Assembly (NCBI RefSeq): GCF_006459125.1
Contig: NZ_CP041070.1
Span: forward strand, 2,666,001-2,730,000
Direction: 5' to 3'
Length of the DNA stretch: 64,000 nt
From: Halarcobacter anaerophilus
Lineage (GTDB): Bacteria > Campylobacterota > Campylobacteria > Campylobacterales > Arcobacteraceae
The notes below the pieces were generated by a model. It had not been told where the DNA came from. It saw only the letters and a list, made by a program, of their open reading frames with translations, and did no database searches. Of this stretch, positions 18,167-26,986 are shown piece after piece; position 1 is the stretch's first letter, and each line of letters begins with the position of its first letter. A program made the translations under genes and the position numbers.

Positions 18167-18172
18167 TATAAT
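18167..18172 (+). promoter_or_regulatory. -10 element upstream of the sensor-like membrane protein
   Basis: TATAAT with a TG two bases upstream lies 25 bases before the ATG at 18197. An AAGGAG ribosome binding site is at 18185-18190. The rest of the 283-base divergent gap (17914-18196) is AT-rich; I see a possible amt -10 on the other strand (17944-17949) and no gene. Confidence 0.5.
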
Positions 18173-18196
18173 ATCAGATTAAACAAGGAGTCTTAA

Positions 18197-19054
18197 ATGA
18201 AGGAATATTTAGAAGTATATTTCCAAAATCAAGATAAAATTGAAAACTTTTTACAAGAGAGTTTACTGAAACTTGGGGAGTTAAAGGCACTAAGAGAATC
18301 AAATTTTAAAGAAATTTTCTCTATGTTTCCCTCTTTAGAATTAGTATATATAATAAACAAAGATACTAAACTACAAATCTCACCAAACTATTTTAAAAAC
18401 AGAATAGAAAAAAGTGCTCAAAATGTATCAAGAGAGTATTTGCTTTCTAAACTTCACTTCAAAGAACACTGTGTTGCATTTAGTACTCCTTATGTAAGCA
18501 ATGCAACCAAAAACAGTTGTATTACTATGTCGGTTAAAGAGGGCAATTATATTCTGTTTTTTGATTTTCAAATAGAATCTCTTTTGGAGAGGTTGAGTTT
18601 AATTGAATTAAATAAACCTTTTCACACTATAACAAAAGCTTTTTATACTGTTGCGGGATACTCAATGTTTTTGCTCTCCTTGTTTATGGTTTTTTACTCT
18701 TTATATGAATTTGTCCACTCTTTTACGGTAAGAGGCATCTTCAATTTAGACACCATATTTAAACCTATTATTGCATTAACTTTGGGAGTTGCAATATTTG
18801 ATTTGGCAAAAACTATTTTAGAACAGGAAGTATATTTTAAAAGCTACTCTAAAACTGCCAAAGTTGAAACTAAAATGATTACGAAATTTTTAATATCGAT
18901 TATTATTGCCTTATCTATAGAGGCTTTGATGGTTGTATTTAAAATTGCGATAAATGATTATGATAAGATGATAAATGCACTATATTTAATCACAGGAATA
19001 TCTCTTATCTTAATTGCGTTATCTATATTTATATATTTAACAAAGAAAAAATAA
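18197..19054 (+). CDS. Membrane protein with N-terminal PDC-like sensor domain
   Basis: A 285-residue protein. The first 140 residues look like a soluble alpha/beta sensor region (MFPSLELVYIIN, YLLSKLHFKEHCVAFSTPYVS) of the PDC/Cache type found in chemoreceptors. The rest carries about four membrane helices (about residues 150-175, 190-210, 230-250 and 258-280). There is no signal peptide before the first domain and no signalling domain after the helices, so output is unknown. It is followed by the NtrC-like gene 32 bases later. The PDC link is inferred from pattern, not from a search. Confidence 0.65.
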   Translation: MKEYLEVYFQNQDKIENFLQESLLKLGELKALRESNFKEIFSMFPSLELVYIINKDTKLQISPNYFKNRIEKSAQNVSREYLLSKLHFKEHCVAFSTPYVSNATKNSCITMSVKEGNYILFFDFQIESLLERLSLIELNKPFHTITKAFYTVAGYSMFLLSLFMVFYSLYEFVHSFTVRGIFNLDTIFKPIIALTLGVAIFDLAKTILEQEVYFKSYSKTAKVETKMITKFLISIIIALSIEALMVVFKIAINDYDKMINALYLITGISLILIALSIFIYLTKKK

Positions 19055-19086
19055 AGATTTAATATAATTAATTAAGAAGGTAAAAA

Positions 19087-19845
19087 ATGGAAAACTATAT
19101 AGCAATATCTAAAAACTCAAAAGAGATTTTAAATTCAGCTCATCTTTTACAAAGTGTACAGGTTAATGCTTTAATTTCGGGAGAACCGGGTGTCGGGAAA
19201 AAATCTCTTTCTCAATATATAGTGCCCAAAGCGCCTATATTTAAAGCAAAAAATCTGCAACAGGATATAAGTGATAATATAATCAATCTCCAAAATTGTT
19301 CTGTAATTATAGATAAAATTGAAAATATCACAAATGTTGATCTGTTTATAAACTGGGTAAACGAGAATGGAATTAGAGTTATTGCTACTACATTAAAAGA
19401 TGAATTAAACAGTAAACTTTCAGAACTTTTTTCAATAACAATAGAACTTCCTCCTTTAAAAGAGAGAGAAGAGGATGTAAAAGCTTTAACGCAAAAGTTT
19501 TCAAAAGAGGCTAGTATTACGCTGGATTTGGATCAGATTATTCCTTCAAAATTGATGATTAATATCTCAAACAATGCCCATAGTCTTAGAAAATCTATCT
19601 ACTTTTCATATCTGTTTGAAACAATCGGGGAAGATGAAATTTTAATGTTTATGGAAAACTATATGTACGCAAATATGCAAGGTGAGAATTCTTATAAAGA
19701 TTTTTTATATCTTTTAGAAGTCCCTATTTTAAAAGCTGCAAACAAAAAATATAAATCTCAAGTTCAAATGGCAAAACATTTGGGACTTAATAGAATTACT
19801 CTTAGAAAAAAACTTGATATTCATAAGGAATATTTGAATGACTGA
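19087..19845 (+). CDS. Reduced NtrC-like AAA+ protein with Fis-type DNA-binding domain
   Basis: A 252-residue protein resembling the AAA+ and DNA-binding parts of sigma-54 activators. Walker A is GEPGVGKK (residues 32-39), a Walker B-like VIIDKI is near 74, and LPPLKEREEDV is the usual segment after sensor I. A Fis-type helix-turn-helix closes the protein (QVQMAKHLGLNRITLRKKL). There is no receiver domain, and the GAFTGA loop needed to contact sigma-54 is not visible. It may therefore act as a repressor or accessory regulator. It overlaps glnD by 8 bases, so a link to nitrogen control is likely. Confidence 0.75.
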   Translation: MENYIAISKNSKEILNSAHLLQSVQVNALISGEPGVGKKSLSQYIVPKAPIFKAKNLQQDISDNIINLQNCSVIIDKIENITNVDLFINWVNENGIRVIATTLKDELNSKLSELFSITIELPPLKEREEDVKALTQKFSKEASITLDLDQIIPSKLMINISNNAHSLRKSIYFSYLFETIGEDEILMFMENYMYANMQGENSYKDFLYLLEVPILKAANKKYKSQVQMAKHLGLNRITLRKKLDIHKEYLND

Positions 19846-22372
19846 ACTAAATCTTCAAATTGAAGAGTTGATTTCAAAAAATGCTAAAGATTTCGAAATT
19901 TCAAAAGTATTTAGAAATTATTACAAAAACTATTTAAATTCAATAGAAACCGCCTTTGAGACAACAGGCGGAAAAGATTTTTTTGTAAAACATACAAAAC
20001 ATACCGATAAGTTTTTAATCCAACTTTATAAATATATGCAAAGAAAATATTTCGGCAATTATCAACCTATGAGTTCTTCTATTCCCGTAATATTAGTAGC
20101 TTTGGGAAGTTACGGAAGAGAACAGCTCTGCGTCTATTCCGATGTTGATTTAATGATTCTTTACAAAGATATAAAAGGTTACAACATAAAACCTTTAATG
20201 GAAGAGTTAATTACTCTAGCTTGGGATTGCGGGCTTAAATTAGGTTCCAGAGTTCATGAAATAAAAGAGATTGAAGAGGGTGTAAAAGAGGATATTACGA
20301 TAAAAACTTCAATCTTGGAATCCAGAATGATTTACGGTTCAAAACAGCTGTGGTTTGAATATCAAACCGTTTTAAGAAATATTAGAAAAACTGCTCAGAA
20401 AGAGTTTGTAGTGGAAAAACTTGAAGAACACAAACAAAGACTACTAAAAAATCCTCTAAAAATGGAACCGAATATAAAAGACGGTTACGGAGGAATGAGA
20501 GAATCCAATATGGTTTTTTGGATGGCTACTGTTATTTTCGGAGTTTCGGATGTAAAACAACTTATAGGAAAAGAGTTTTCGGAAGATGAATATAAAAAAT
20601 ATCGTTCGGCATTAGAGTATATCTTTCAAGTTAGAAATGCTTTACATAATATTGCAAAAAAGAAACTTGATATAGTAAATTTTGATCTTCTTCCGGAGCT
20701 TAGTTCCAAACTAGGGTTTGAACATACTCCAAGAATGACAAAAGAGAGACAATGTATGGCAAAAATTCTTGAATCTCTGCATCGAATACACTTTTTCTCA
20801 ACAATAATGGTAAAAAAATTTACAAGAAGAGTTATCTTTGAAAAAGAGAATATCCATAAATTAAAAGAGTATAGATATATAAAAAATCTATATATAGTTG
20901 ATAATAGATTATATACCTCTTTTAATGCAAAACCGAAAACTCTGATAGAACTTTTAAAAGAGTTGATTAATCTGCCAAATGATGTAAAAAGTTTTGATAG
21001 ATCATATATATATTATGCCAGTAAAAGTATACTTCCAAATAAACAGACTTTAGAATTAAAAAAGATAATCAAACTCCTTTTACAAAAACCGAATCTTTAT
21101 GCGCTTATGAAACTTATTTATAACAGCAGACTTTTTCAAACTGTGTTGCCTATTACAAAAAAAATAGTAAATCAGCCGCAATTTGACGGATATCACCAAC
21201 ATCCGGTTGATATTCACTCAATAAAAGCTTTAAAACAACTTGAAAATATAAAAGATTCTTATGTAAACTCTTTATATAAAAGTTTAGATGAAAAAGAGAA
21301 AGCTCTTGTTAGAATTGTTTCTTTGCTTCATGATGTAGGAAAAGGAAGAGTTACGGACCACCATATTTCAGGAGAAAAGCTTTTTAAGAATATGACAACA
21401 GCTTATGATTTTGAGCATGAATATATCCAATTAGGAGCCCTTCTGGTTCGATATCATAATATGATGAGCAAAGTTGCTACAAGTGAAGATATATATTCAG
21501 AAAAAGTTATTCTCTCTTTTACGGCATTAATAAAATCTAAAAGAGCTTTAAAAATGCTTTTTGTAGTAACTTATGCCGATATTTCTGCTGTAGGAGACAA
21601 TATATATAAAAGTGCCACTGCTTCACTTTTAAAACAGCTTTATTTACAATCTTTACCTGCTTTTGAGAATAGTGCTCTTTTAAATGAAAGTGCAAGAAGA
21701 AATGCGAAACAAGAGAGAATTAAAAAATCTCAAAAATATAAAGAGCTTCCTAATATCTTGAAAAAGAAAATCTTTTATATCGCTTCAAATCATATTTTCT
21801 TAAAACTTAAAGCCGATGAGATAATCAATATTGCAATAAAAGCACAAAAAGTGGAGAGTTTTGATTATGAAATTTTAAACAATACTAATCTAATAATCAG
21901 AATTATTAGAAAAGTTCCTTTAAACTTGGGATTTTTATTAGGAAAATTAGAGTTTTTAAATATTTCTACAATGAATATCTTTAAACTATATGATGAAAAA
22001 AAATTCTTTGAAATAAGTTTCTCCGAAAAAGTCGATAATGAAGATTTGACCTATATTTCACAAATTATAGAAAGCTCTTTTGATATGAGCAAAAAAACAA
22101 AACTTCTTACTCCTATTATAAAAAAAGAGGGGATAGAGATAGATTCAAATCATACAACATATTTGGCTTCAATGAATGTAAGAGCAGAAGATCAAAAAGG
22201 ACTTTTAGCCTATATAGCAAAAGTTTTTGATGATTACGGTATAGAGATTGAAACAGCCAAATTAAGTTCTATTAAAGGAAAGGCTCAAGATCTTTTTTTA
22301 ATTGAAAAAAATGGGAATTTTTGTGCAAAACAAGATGAGATTATAAAAGATTTATGTGTAGATGAAAAATAA
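19838..22372 (+). CDS. glnD: PII uridylyltransferase/uridylyl-removing enzyme GlnD
   Basis: Bifunctional nitrogen sensor that uridylylates PII when glutamine is low and removes UMP when it is high. The nucleotidyltransferase motif GSYGRE at residues 90-95 with DVD at 102-104 supplies the metal ligands. The PII-UTase central region (MEPNIKDGYGGMRE) follows. An HD hydrolase domain has HDVGKG near residue 498, and a C-terminal ACT region lies at about 775-830. The 844-residue length is full for GlnD. Both PII copies at 14583 and 16341 keep Tyr51. It is translated from an ATG overlapping the upstream regulator gene. Confidence 0.9.
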   Translation: MTELNLQIEELISKNAKDFEISKVFRNYYKNYLNSIETAFETTGGKDFFVKHTKHTDKFLIQLYKYMQRKYFGNYQPMSSSIPVILVALGSYGREQLCVYSDVDLMILYKDIKGYNIKPLMEELITLAWDCGLKLGSRVHEIKEIEEGVKEDITIKTSILESRMIYGSKQLWFEYQTVLRNIRKTAQKEFVVEKLEEHKQRLLKNPLKMEPNIKDGYGGMRESNMVFWMATVIFGVSDVKQLIGKEFSEDEYKKYRSALEYIFQVRNALHNIAKKKLDIVNFDLLPELSSKLGFEHTPRMTKERQCMAKILESLHRIHFFSTIMVKKFTRRVIFEKENIHKLKEYRYIKNLYIVDNRLYTSFNAKPKTLIELLKELINLPNDVKSFDRSYIYYASKSILPNKQTLELKKIIKLLLQKPNLYALMKLIYNSRLFQTVLPITKKIVNQPQFDGYHQHPVDIHSIKALKQLENIKDSYVNSLYKSLDEKEKALVRIVSLLHDVGKGRVTDHHISGEKLFKNMTTAYDFEHEYIQLGALLVRYHNMMSKVATSEDIYSEKVILSFTALIKSKRALKMLFVVTYADISAVGDNIYKSATASLLKQLYLQSLPAFENSALLNESARRNAKQERIKKSQKYKELPNILKKKIFYIASNHIFLKLKADEIINIAIKAQKVESFDYEILNNTNLIIRIIRKVPLNLGFLLGKLEFLNISTMNIFKLYDEKKFFEISFSEKVDNEDLTYISQIIESSFDMSKKTKLLTPIIKKEGIEIDSNHTTYLASMNVRAEDQKGLLAYIAKVFDDYGIEIETAKLSSIKGKAQDLFLIEKNGNFCAKQDEIIKDLCVDEK

Positions 22373-22376
22373 GTTT

Positions 22377-23264
22377 TCATCTACTACTTTTTCTTTTTAT
22401 AAAGGAATCTAAAGAGAAGATAACAAGAGCTATCCAAATTAAAATAAAGGTAATAAGTCTATCTAAATTAAACTCCTCTTTATAAACAAAAACTGCCAAT
22501 AAAAAAGATACCGTAGGAGCTATATATTGAAAAAATCCCAAAGTTGTAAGTTTTATTCTTGTTGCGGCACTGTTAAAAAAAAGAAGAGGAACAACAGTTA
22601 CAAGTCCTGCTAAAATAAGCATAAAAGAAGTATATGAAGAACTGTTTTGTATAAAAGCCATATTCCCATTTAAGTATAAATAGATTAAATATCCCAAAGA
22701 GAAAGGAAATAGCAATAAAACCTCAACAAAAAGTCCAACTTGGGATCCCACATTTATCTTTTTTCTAAGAAGCCCGTAAATTCCAAAACTAAGAGCCAAA
22801 GAAAAAGCAATATAAGGTATATGTCCCAAAGTTACAAGTTGATATAAAACAGCAATAAAAGCTATAAAAATAGCAAGATACTGATATTTGGATACTCTTT
22901 CACTAAAAAATAAAAAACCTAAAACTACATTTACCAGAGGATTAATATAGTATCCAAGAGAAGTTTCCAGAATTTTGTTATTTCCTATTGCCCATATAAA
23001 AATAAGCCAGTTTAAAGAGACAAAAAAAGTTGAAGCAAAAAGATACTTAACTTTTCTAAAATCTCTTAAAATATAAAAAAGTAACTTAATCTCTTTTTTC
23101 AAAAAAAGAAAAGGAAGAAGTGTAAAAACAGAAAAAATAATTCTATACAAAAGAATTTCAAAAGCATCTACACCTGCAACCTCTTTAAAATAGACAGGGG
23201 ATAAACCTCCCCAAAAAAGAAATGCTAAAGTCGCATAAATATGTCCTAAACGTTCCTCTTTCAA
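22377..23264 (-). CDS. rarD: EamA-family transporter, RarD type
   Basis: Inner-membrane drug/metabolite superfamily protein with about ten membrane helices in two repeated halves, 295 residues. The N terminus (ATLAFLFWGGLSPVYFK) and the SLNWLIFIWAI, YYINPLVNVVLGF and LGFFQYIAPT segments match the RarD subgroup. The substrate is unknown. It converges with glnD and begins 4 bases after the thioredoxin-like gene, so it may be the last gene of the arsB operon. That would be an odd partner, and a separate role is equally possible. Confidence 0.8.
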   Translation of the reverse strand: MKEERLGHIYATLAFLFWGGLSPVYFKEVAGVDAFEILLYRIIFSVFTLLPFLFLKKEIKLLFYILRDFRKVKYLFASTFFVSLNWLIFIWAIGNNKILETSLGYYINPLVNVVLGFLFFSERVSKYQYLAIFIAFIAVLYQLVTLGHIPYIAFSLALSFGIYGLLRKKINVGSQVGLFVEVLLLFPFSLGYLIYLYLNGNMAFIQNSSSYTSFMLILAGLVTVVPLLFFNSAATRIKLTTLGFFQYIAPTVSFLLAVFVYKEEFNLDRLITFILIWIALVIFSLDSFIKRKSSR

Positions 23265-23268
23265 AACT

Positions 23269-23502
23269 CTACTTTTGGAAATAAGCTTTTATTTCATCCG
23301 GCGTTAAAACCTTACCTGTGGATTTAACTTCACCGTTTATAACAAGTCCGGGTGTACTCATAACACCGTATTGCATAATTTTAACCATATCTTCTACTTT
23401 TTCAACTTGTGCAAAAATTCCTGCATCGGCAACGGCTTTTTTCACGTTTTGTGTTAAAGCCTCACATTTTGAACAACCTGTCCCCAAAATCTCTATTTTC
23501 AT
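23269..23502 (-). CDS. Small thioredoxin-fold protein (redox-active disulfide protein 2 family)
   Basis: A 77-residue thioredoxin-fold protein with active site GTGCSKC (Cys10, Cys13), cis-proline segment MSTPGLVING and no signal peptide. Such small proteins often sit next to DUF318 permeases and arsenic genes. Here it follows the permease gene by 26 bases. It may pass electrons to the thioredoxin-coupled arsenate reductase or to the permease cysteines, which is an inference from context. Confidence 0.88.
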   Translation of the reverse strand: MKIEILGTGCSKCEALTQNVKKAVADAGIFAQVEKVEDMVKIMQYGVMSTPGLVINGEVKSTGKVLTPDEIKAYFQK

Positions 23503-23528
23503 CTTTATATCCTTAAAAAAATTCTATT

Positions 23529-24488
23529 TTATAATATTGTATTGAATATATATCCAATCAAAATTATACCACTTCCTACTATCAAAAAGAATGTAACAAT
23601 CAATTTTGTATGCAATAATCTTTTTAATATCATAGCCTCAGGTAGGGAAAGTGCAGTAACTGCCATCATAAAAGATAAAGCACTTCCAAGCAGCATACCT
23701 TTAGAAGTAAGCACCTCAACCAAAGGCATAACTCCTGCCGCGCTTGCATACATAGGAATACCTAAAACTACAGCAAGAGGAACTGTATACCAAGCATCAC
23801 CGCCTGTATAACGGGCAATAAAATCAGTAGGAATATAACCGTGGATAAACGCTCCTACGGCTACTCCTATAATTACATAAAGATATATTTTTTTGAATAT
23901 ATCAAAAGTATAATCCCAAGCCTCTTTTACTCTTTGTTTGTTGTTTAATGCAATATTTGGATTTTCACAACACCCTTCCATCGGTTTTACGTCAAGTAAA
24001 ATATACTTCTGCATATTAAATTTACCTATTACAAATCCGCCTATTATAGCTACGATAAGTCCAAAACCTATATATATAGCAGTAATTTTCCAGCCAAAAA
24101 GTGAAAAAAGCATTGCTATTGCAATTTCATTATTAAGTGGAGCCGAGATTAAAAAAGAGAACGTTACTCCAAGAGGAATTCTTGCTTGTAAAAAACCTAA
24201 GAAAAGAGGAATTGCGCTACACGTACAAAAAGGTGTTATTATTCCGAAAATACTTGCTAAAACATTTCCAGTAAACTCTGATTTTCCTTGTAAGTAAGCT
24301 CTTACTTTTTCTACATTAAACCAAGTTCTAAGATAAGATACTAAAAAGATTATTACTATTAAAAGAATAAATATCTTAACTGTATCAAAAATAAAAAAGT
24401 GTAAAGCTTGAGTTAAATGAGACTGCTTATCTAAACCTAAAAGACTAAATACCAAAAAATCTACAAATTTTTCCCATGGCGTAAACAT
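23529..24488 (-). CDS. DUF318/ArsP-like permease
   Basis: A 319-residue inner-membrane protein with about eight helices. The cysteine motif TPFCTCSAIPLFLGF near residue 90 and a second conserved segment, PMYASAAGVMPLVE, are hallmarks of the DUF318 permease family. That family includes ArsP, an exporter of trivalent organoarsenicals. A loop with GCCENPN sits in the middle and may bind metal. The position between arsC and a small thioredoxin supports an arsenic or thiol-metal role. The substrate is not established here. Confidence 0.85.
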   Translation of the reverse strand: MFTPWEKFVDFLVFSLLGLDKQSHLTQALHFFIFDTVKIFILLIVIIFLVSYLRTWFNVEKVRAYLQGKSEFTGNVLASIFGIITPFCTCSAIPLFLGFLQARIPLGVTFSFLISAPLNNEIAIAMLFSLFGWKITAIYIGFGLIVAIIGGFVIGKFNMQKYILLDVKPMEGCCENPNIALNNKQRVKEAWDYTFDIFKKIYLYVIIGVAVGAFIHGYIPTDFIARYTGGDAWYTVPLAVVLGIPMYASAAGVMPLVEVLTSKGMLLGSALSFMMAVTALSLPEAMILKRLLHTKLIVTFFLIVGSGIILIGYIFNTIL

Positions 24489-24506
24489 TCTATCCTCCTA
24501 ATTTTT

Positions 24507-24938
24507 TTAACTTTTTACAATATTTTTTTCATCATCCAATGAAAAAAGCGCATTTGCTACTTTTGGAAGTAAAACTTCTTCTATCTCTTTATATATATTT
24601 TCAAAAGCCTTAAAATCTTTTCCGTCAGGATCTTCAAACCCCACATGAATCTTTTTTACAGGCTTTGGAAACATAGGACAAGTTTCATTTGCATGATCAC
24701 AAACCGTTACGACTAAATCGTATTCATTGTTTAAAATCTTATCAATAGTTTTACTATGATACTGCTCTTTCCAAATTCCTTTTTGCTCTAAAAGTTTTTT
24801 TGCATTTGGATTAACTCTACCGCTGGCTTTTACTCCTGATGAATGGGCTAAAACTTCTTCTAATTTTGCATTTATAAGAGCTTCTGCAATAATACTTCTG
24901 CAAGAGTTTCCAGTACATAAAATCAAAACTTTTTTCAC
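24507..24938 (-). CDS. arsC: Thioredoxin-coupled arsenate reductase ArsC
   Basis: Reduces arsenate to arsenite using a low-molecular-weight tyrosine phosphatase fold. The P-loop LCTGNSCRS begins with Cys8 and includes Arg14. CDHANETCP supplies Cys80 and Cys87, giving the three-cysteine relay of the Bacillus/Staphylococcus class rather than the glutaredoxin-coupled E. coli class. The length of 143 residues fits. It is 21 bases downstream of arsB in the operon led by arsB. The product arsenite would be pumped out by ArsB. Confidence 0.93.
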   Translation of the reverse strand: MKKVLILCTGNSCRSIIAEALINAKLEEVLAHSSGVKASGRVNPNAKKLLEQKGIWKEQYHSKTIDKILNNEYDLVVTVCDHANETCPMFPKPVKKIHVGFEDPDGKDFKAFENIYKEIEEVLLPKVANALFSLDDEKNIVKS

Positions 24939-24959
24939 TTTTTTTCCTTTTTTAATTTT

Positions 24960-26213
24960 TTAAACTAATGACAGCAAGACTATAAATAGTACAGGTGGCG
25001 TTACCATAAGTCCAAATTTACTATATTGCCAAAAGCTGATTTTGACACCTTTTTTATTTAAAACGTGAAGCCAAAGAAGAGTTGCTAAACTTCCAAAAGG
25101 AGTCATTTTAGGTCCCAAATTACACCCTACTATATTTGCATAAGCCAAAGCTTCATTGGGTATATCTTTTAATGAAATATCCATTATCATGACTGTGGGC
25201 ATATTATTCATAAGGGCACTTAAAAAAGCAGAAATAAACCCTGTTCCCAATACTGCTATAAGATTACTTTTTTGAGCCAACTCATTTAAAACAATACTTA
25301 GATAATCCGTAAGTCCAGCATTTTTTAATCCGTATACCACAATATAAAGACCGATACTAAACCATACAACCTGCCAAGGTGCTGTTTTAATTGTAAGCCA
25401 GAGCTTTGCACTTTTTGTATAACTTGCAATAATCAAAAAAATAATTGCTCCTCCAAGGGCAAATAAAGAGATTGGCAAATTAAAGATATCGCCTATAAAA
25501 TATCCAAAGATAAGAAGAGCTAAAAAGAACCAAGAGAATTTAAAAAGTGCTCTGTTTTTTAAAACTTCATCTGCTTTTTTTAACAAAGAGACATCTACTT
25601 TTTTGGGAATATCTTTTCTTAAAAATATCCATAAAACAATAATTGAAACTACGGTACTAACAATATAAGGAACTATCATATTTGCCAAATATTGGGCAAA
25701 ACCTATATTAAAATAGTTTGCCGTAACGATATTTGTTAAATTTGAAAAAACAAAAGGTAAAGAAGCACTGTCACTTATAAATCCACCTGCTAATAAAAAT
25801 GCCAAAATTGTTTTTGTATTTAATTTTAATACTCTCATTTTTGCAAGCAAAATCGGTGTAAGAATCAAAGCCGCTCCGTCATTTGCAAAAAGTGCAGAGA
25901 CTAAAGAACCTAAAAGAAGAGAATATATAAACATTTTATTTCCGCTTCCTTTAGAAACTCTTGCCATTTTTATAGCACACCACTCAAAAAAACCAATTTC
26001 ATCTAATACCATTGAAAGAAGAATAATACCTATAAAAGCAAAAGTTGCATCCCAAACTATTGTTGTTACATCTATTACATCTTTAAAATTAACAACTCCA
26101 AATAATAAAGCAGCACTTGCACCTATAACGGCACTTGTTCCTATTTGCAGATTTTTTGGCTGCCATATAACAAAAATGAGTGTAACAATAAAAATTAAAC
26201 TTGCTAAAAACAT
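24960..26213 (-). CDS. arsB: Arsenite efflux transporter ArsB
   Basis: Inner-membrane arsenite/antimonite antiporter of the ArsB/NhaD superfamily, 417 residues with about 12 helices. The segments WDATFAFIGIILLSMVLDEIGFF, LFANDGAALILTPI and MNNMPTVMIMD are typical of ArsB. It is the first gene of a run including arsC, the DUF318 permease, a thioredoxin-fold protein and rarD. A palindrome like the one before arsR lies 23 bases upstream of its start, so ArsR control is likely. Confidence 0.92.
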   Translation of the reverse strand: MFLASLIFIVTLIFVIWQPKNLQIGTSAVIGASAALLFGVVNFKDVIDVTTIVWDATFAFIGIILLSMVLDEIGFFEWCAIKMARVSKGSGNKMFIYSLLLGSLVSALFANDGAALILTPILLAKMRVLKLNTKTILAFLLAGGFISDSASLPFVFSNLTNIVTANYFNIGFAQYLANMIVPYIVSTVVSIIVLWIFLRKDIPKKVDVSLLKKADEVLKNRALFKFSWFFLALLIFGYFIGDIFNLPISLFALGGAIIFLIIASYTKSAKLWLTIKTAPWQVVWFSIGLYIVVYGLKNAGLTDYLSIVLNELAQKSNLIAVLGTGFISAFLSALMNNMPTVMIMDISLKDIPNEALAYANIVGCNLGPKMTPFGSLATLLWLHVLNKKGVKISFWQYSKFGLMVTPPVLFIVLLSLV

Positions 26214-26235
26214 CTATTTCCTTTTATTTCAATAC

Positions 26236-26251
26236 ATCAAGATATATTGAT
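26236..26251. promoter_or_regulatory. Probable ArsR operator upstream of arsB
   Basis: ATCAA-GATATA-TTGAT is a perfect 5+5 palindrome with a 6-base spacer. The same half sites and spacing recur at 26987-27002 ahead of arsR. ArsR/SmtB repressors bind palindromes of this general type, so this is probably the operator for the arsB operon. Direct binding is inferred. Confidence 0.65.
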
Positions 26252-26260
26252 ATATTTTAT

Positions 26261-26289
26261 AAAAAAAAGAGTAATCTTTGATTACTCTT
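26261..26289 (-). terminator. Rho-independent terminator of the arsR-GGCT operon
   Basis: A perfect 10-bp stem AAGAGTAATC/GATTACTCTT with a 3-base loop is followed on the minus strand by a run of T residues (26261-26268 as A on the plus strand). The stem overlaps the last codons and stop of the cyclotransferase-like gene, so the gene end and terminator are fused. Confidence 0.8.
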
Positions 26290-26635
26290 CCAACATCTCT
26301 TCAACTTCAGGTTTTAAAGTATATACAAAAGTCTCTACTTCCAACTCATCGTATCTTTCTACTTTAATCGGTGTTCTTTCAAACTCTCTTCCTTCAAACT
26401 CATCTAAAAAATCCCAATGATTTATTAGATTACTTGAGTAAAAAAGAAAACCATGAACCGTATCCCCGTTTTCATCAAGTTTCATACCGGGATATCCCAT
26501 ACTGGCACTCCAGCCTGCATCAACTAATTTTCCCTTAACAGTAGCAGGAATAAACTTTCCTACAATATTTTCTAATACATAAGCATTTGGACAATTTGGC
26601 ATTAGTGTCCCGTAAACAAATAGTGTTTCTCTCAT
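26282..26635 (-). CDS. Gamma-glutamylcyclotransferase-like protein
   Basis: A 117-residue protein of the GGCT/AIG2-like family. The substrate-binding YGTL is at residues 8-11, GYPGMKLDENGDTVHGFLF is the central strand region, and a conserved acidic DEFEG segment holds the probable catalytic Glu. Family members cleave gamma-glutamyl peptides to 5-oxoproline. Its start overlaps arsR by 4 bases, so it is expressed with the arsenic repressor. A role in turning over glutathione or gamma-glutamyl-thiol adducts during arsenic stress is possible but unproven. Confidence 0.85.
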   Translation of the reverse strand: MRETLFVYGTLMPNCPNAYVLENIVGKFIPATVKGKLVDAGWSASMGYPGMKLDENGDTVHGFLFYSSNLINHWDFLDEFEGREFERTPIKVERYDELEVETFVYTLKPEVEEMLEE

Positions 26636-26943
26636 TTTATTTCACAAACCTTTTTTAAATCCGGTAGAGTTACATCTAAAGTCATAATCTCTTTGATGCT
26701 TGCTTGTCTAAACTCATCAAGAGGAGTTCTAATAGAATAATAAGCCCATCTGCCTACTCTATCAACTCTTAAAAAGCCTGCCTCTTTTAATATCTTTAAA
26801 TGTCTTGAAAGCCTTGATTGAATCATATCAAATGAGTTTTCCAAGTCACATACACAACATTTACCGTGAATATTTATAAATTTCAATATCTTTACTCTTG
26901 TTTCATCATTTAAAGAAGAGACTGTTTTTAAAAAAATATCCAT
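26632..26943 (-). CDS. arsR: ArsR-family arsenic-responsive repressor
   Basis: Winged-helix repressor, 103 residues. The cysteine motif KCCVCDLE (Cys29, Cys30, Cys32) matches the classical ELCVCDL arsenite-binding site at the start of the DNA-binding helices. SRLSRHLKILKEAGFL is the recognition helix, and GRWAYYSI is the wing. It likely represses its own operon and the arsB operon until trivalent arsenic binds. The promoter -10 (26963-26968) lies upstream, with an ATCAA-N6-TTGAT palindrome overlapping the expected -35 zone. Confidence 0.92.
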   Translation of the reverse strand: MDIFLKTVSSLNDETRVKILKFINIHGKCCVCDLENSFDMIQSRLSRHLKILKEAGFLRVDRVGRWAYYSIRTPLDEFRQASIKEIMTLDVTLPDLKKVCEIK

Positions 26944-26962
26944 GATAAACTCCTTAAAAAGT

Positions 26963-26968
26963 ATTATA
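26963..26968 (-). promoter_or_regulatory. -10 element of the arsR promoter
   Basis: TATAAT on the minus strand, 20 bases ahead of the arsR ATG. The palindrome at 26987-27002 covers the place where the -35 contact would be, a layout expected for repression by steric block. Confidence 0.6.
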
Positions 26969-26986
26969 ACAATTTTATATCAATAT

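Noticed and set aside
17914-18196. Possible small RNA gene in the amt-sensor gap
   Set aside because: The gap is AT-rich, with only weak inverted repeats (for example GACTT/AAGTC near 18018-18036) and no clear promoter-terminator pair for a separate RNA.
22377-23264. rarD as a dedicated arsenic gene
   Set aside because: It is close behind the thioredoxin-like gene, but nothing in its sequence points to arsenic. Read-through from the operon is enough to explain the spacing.
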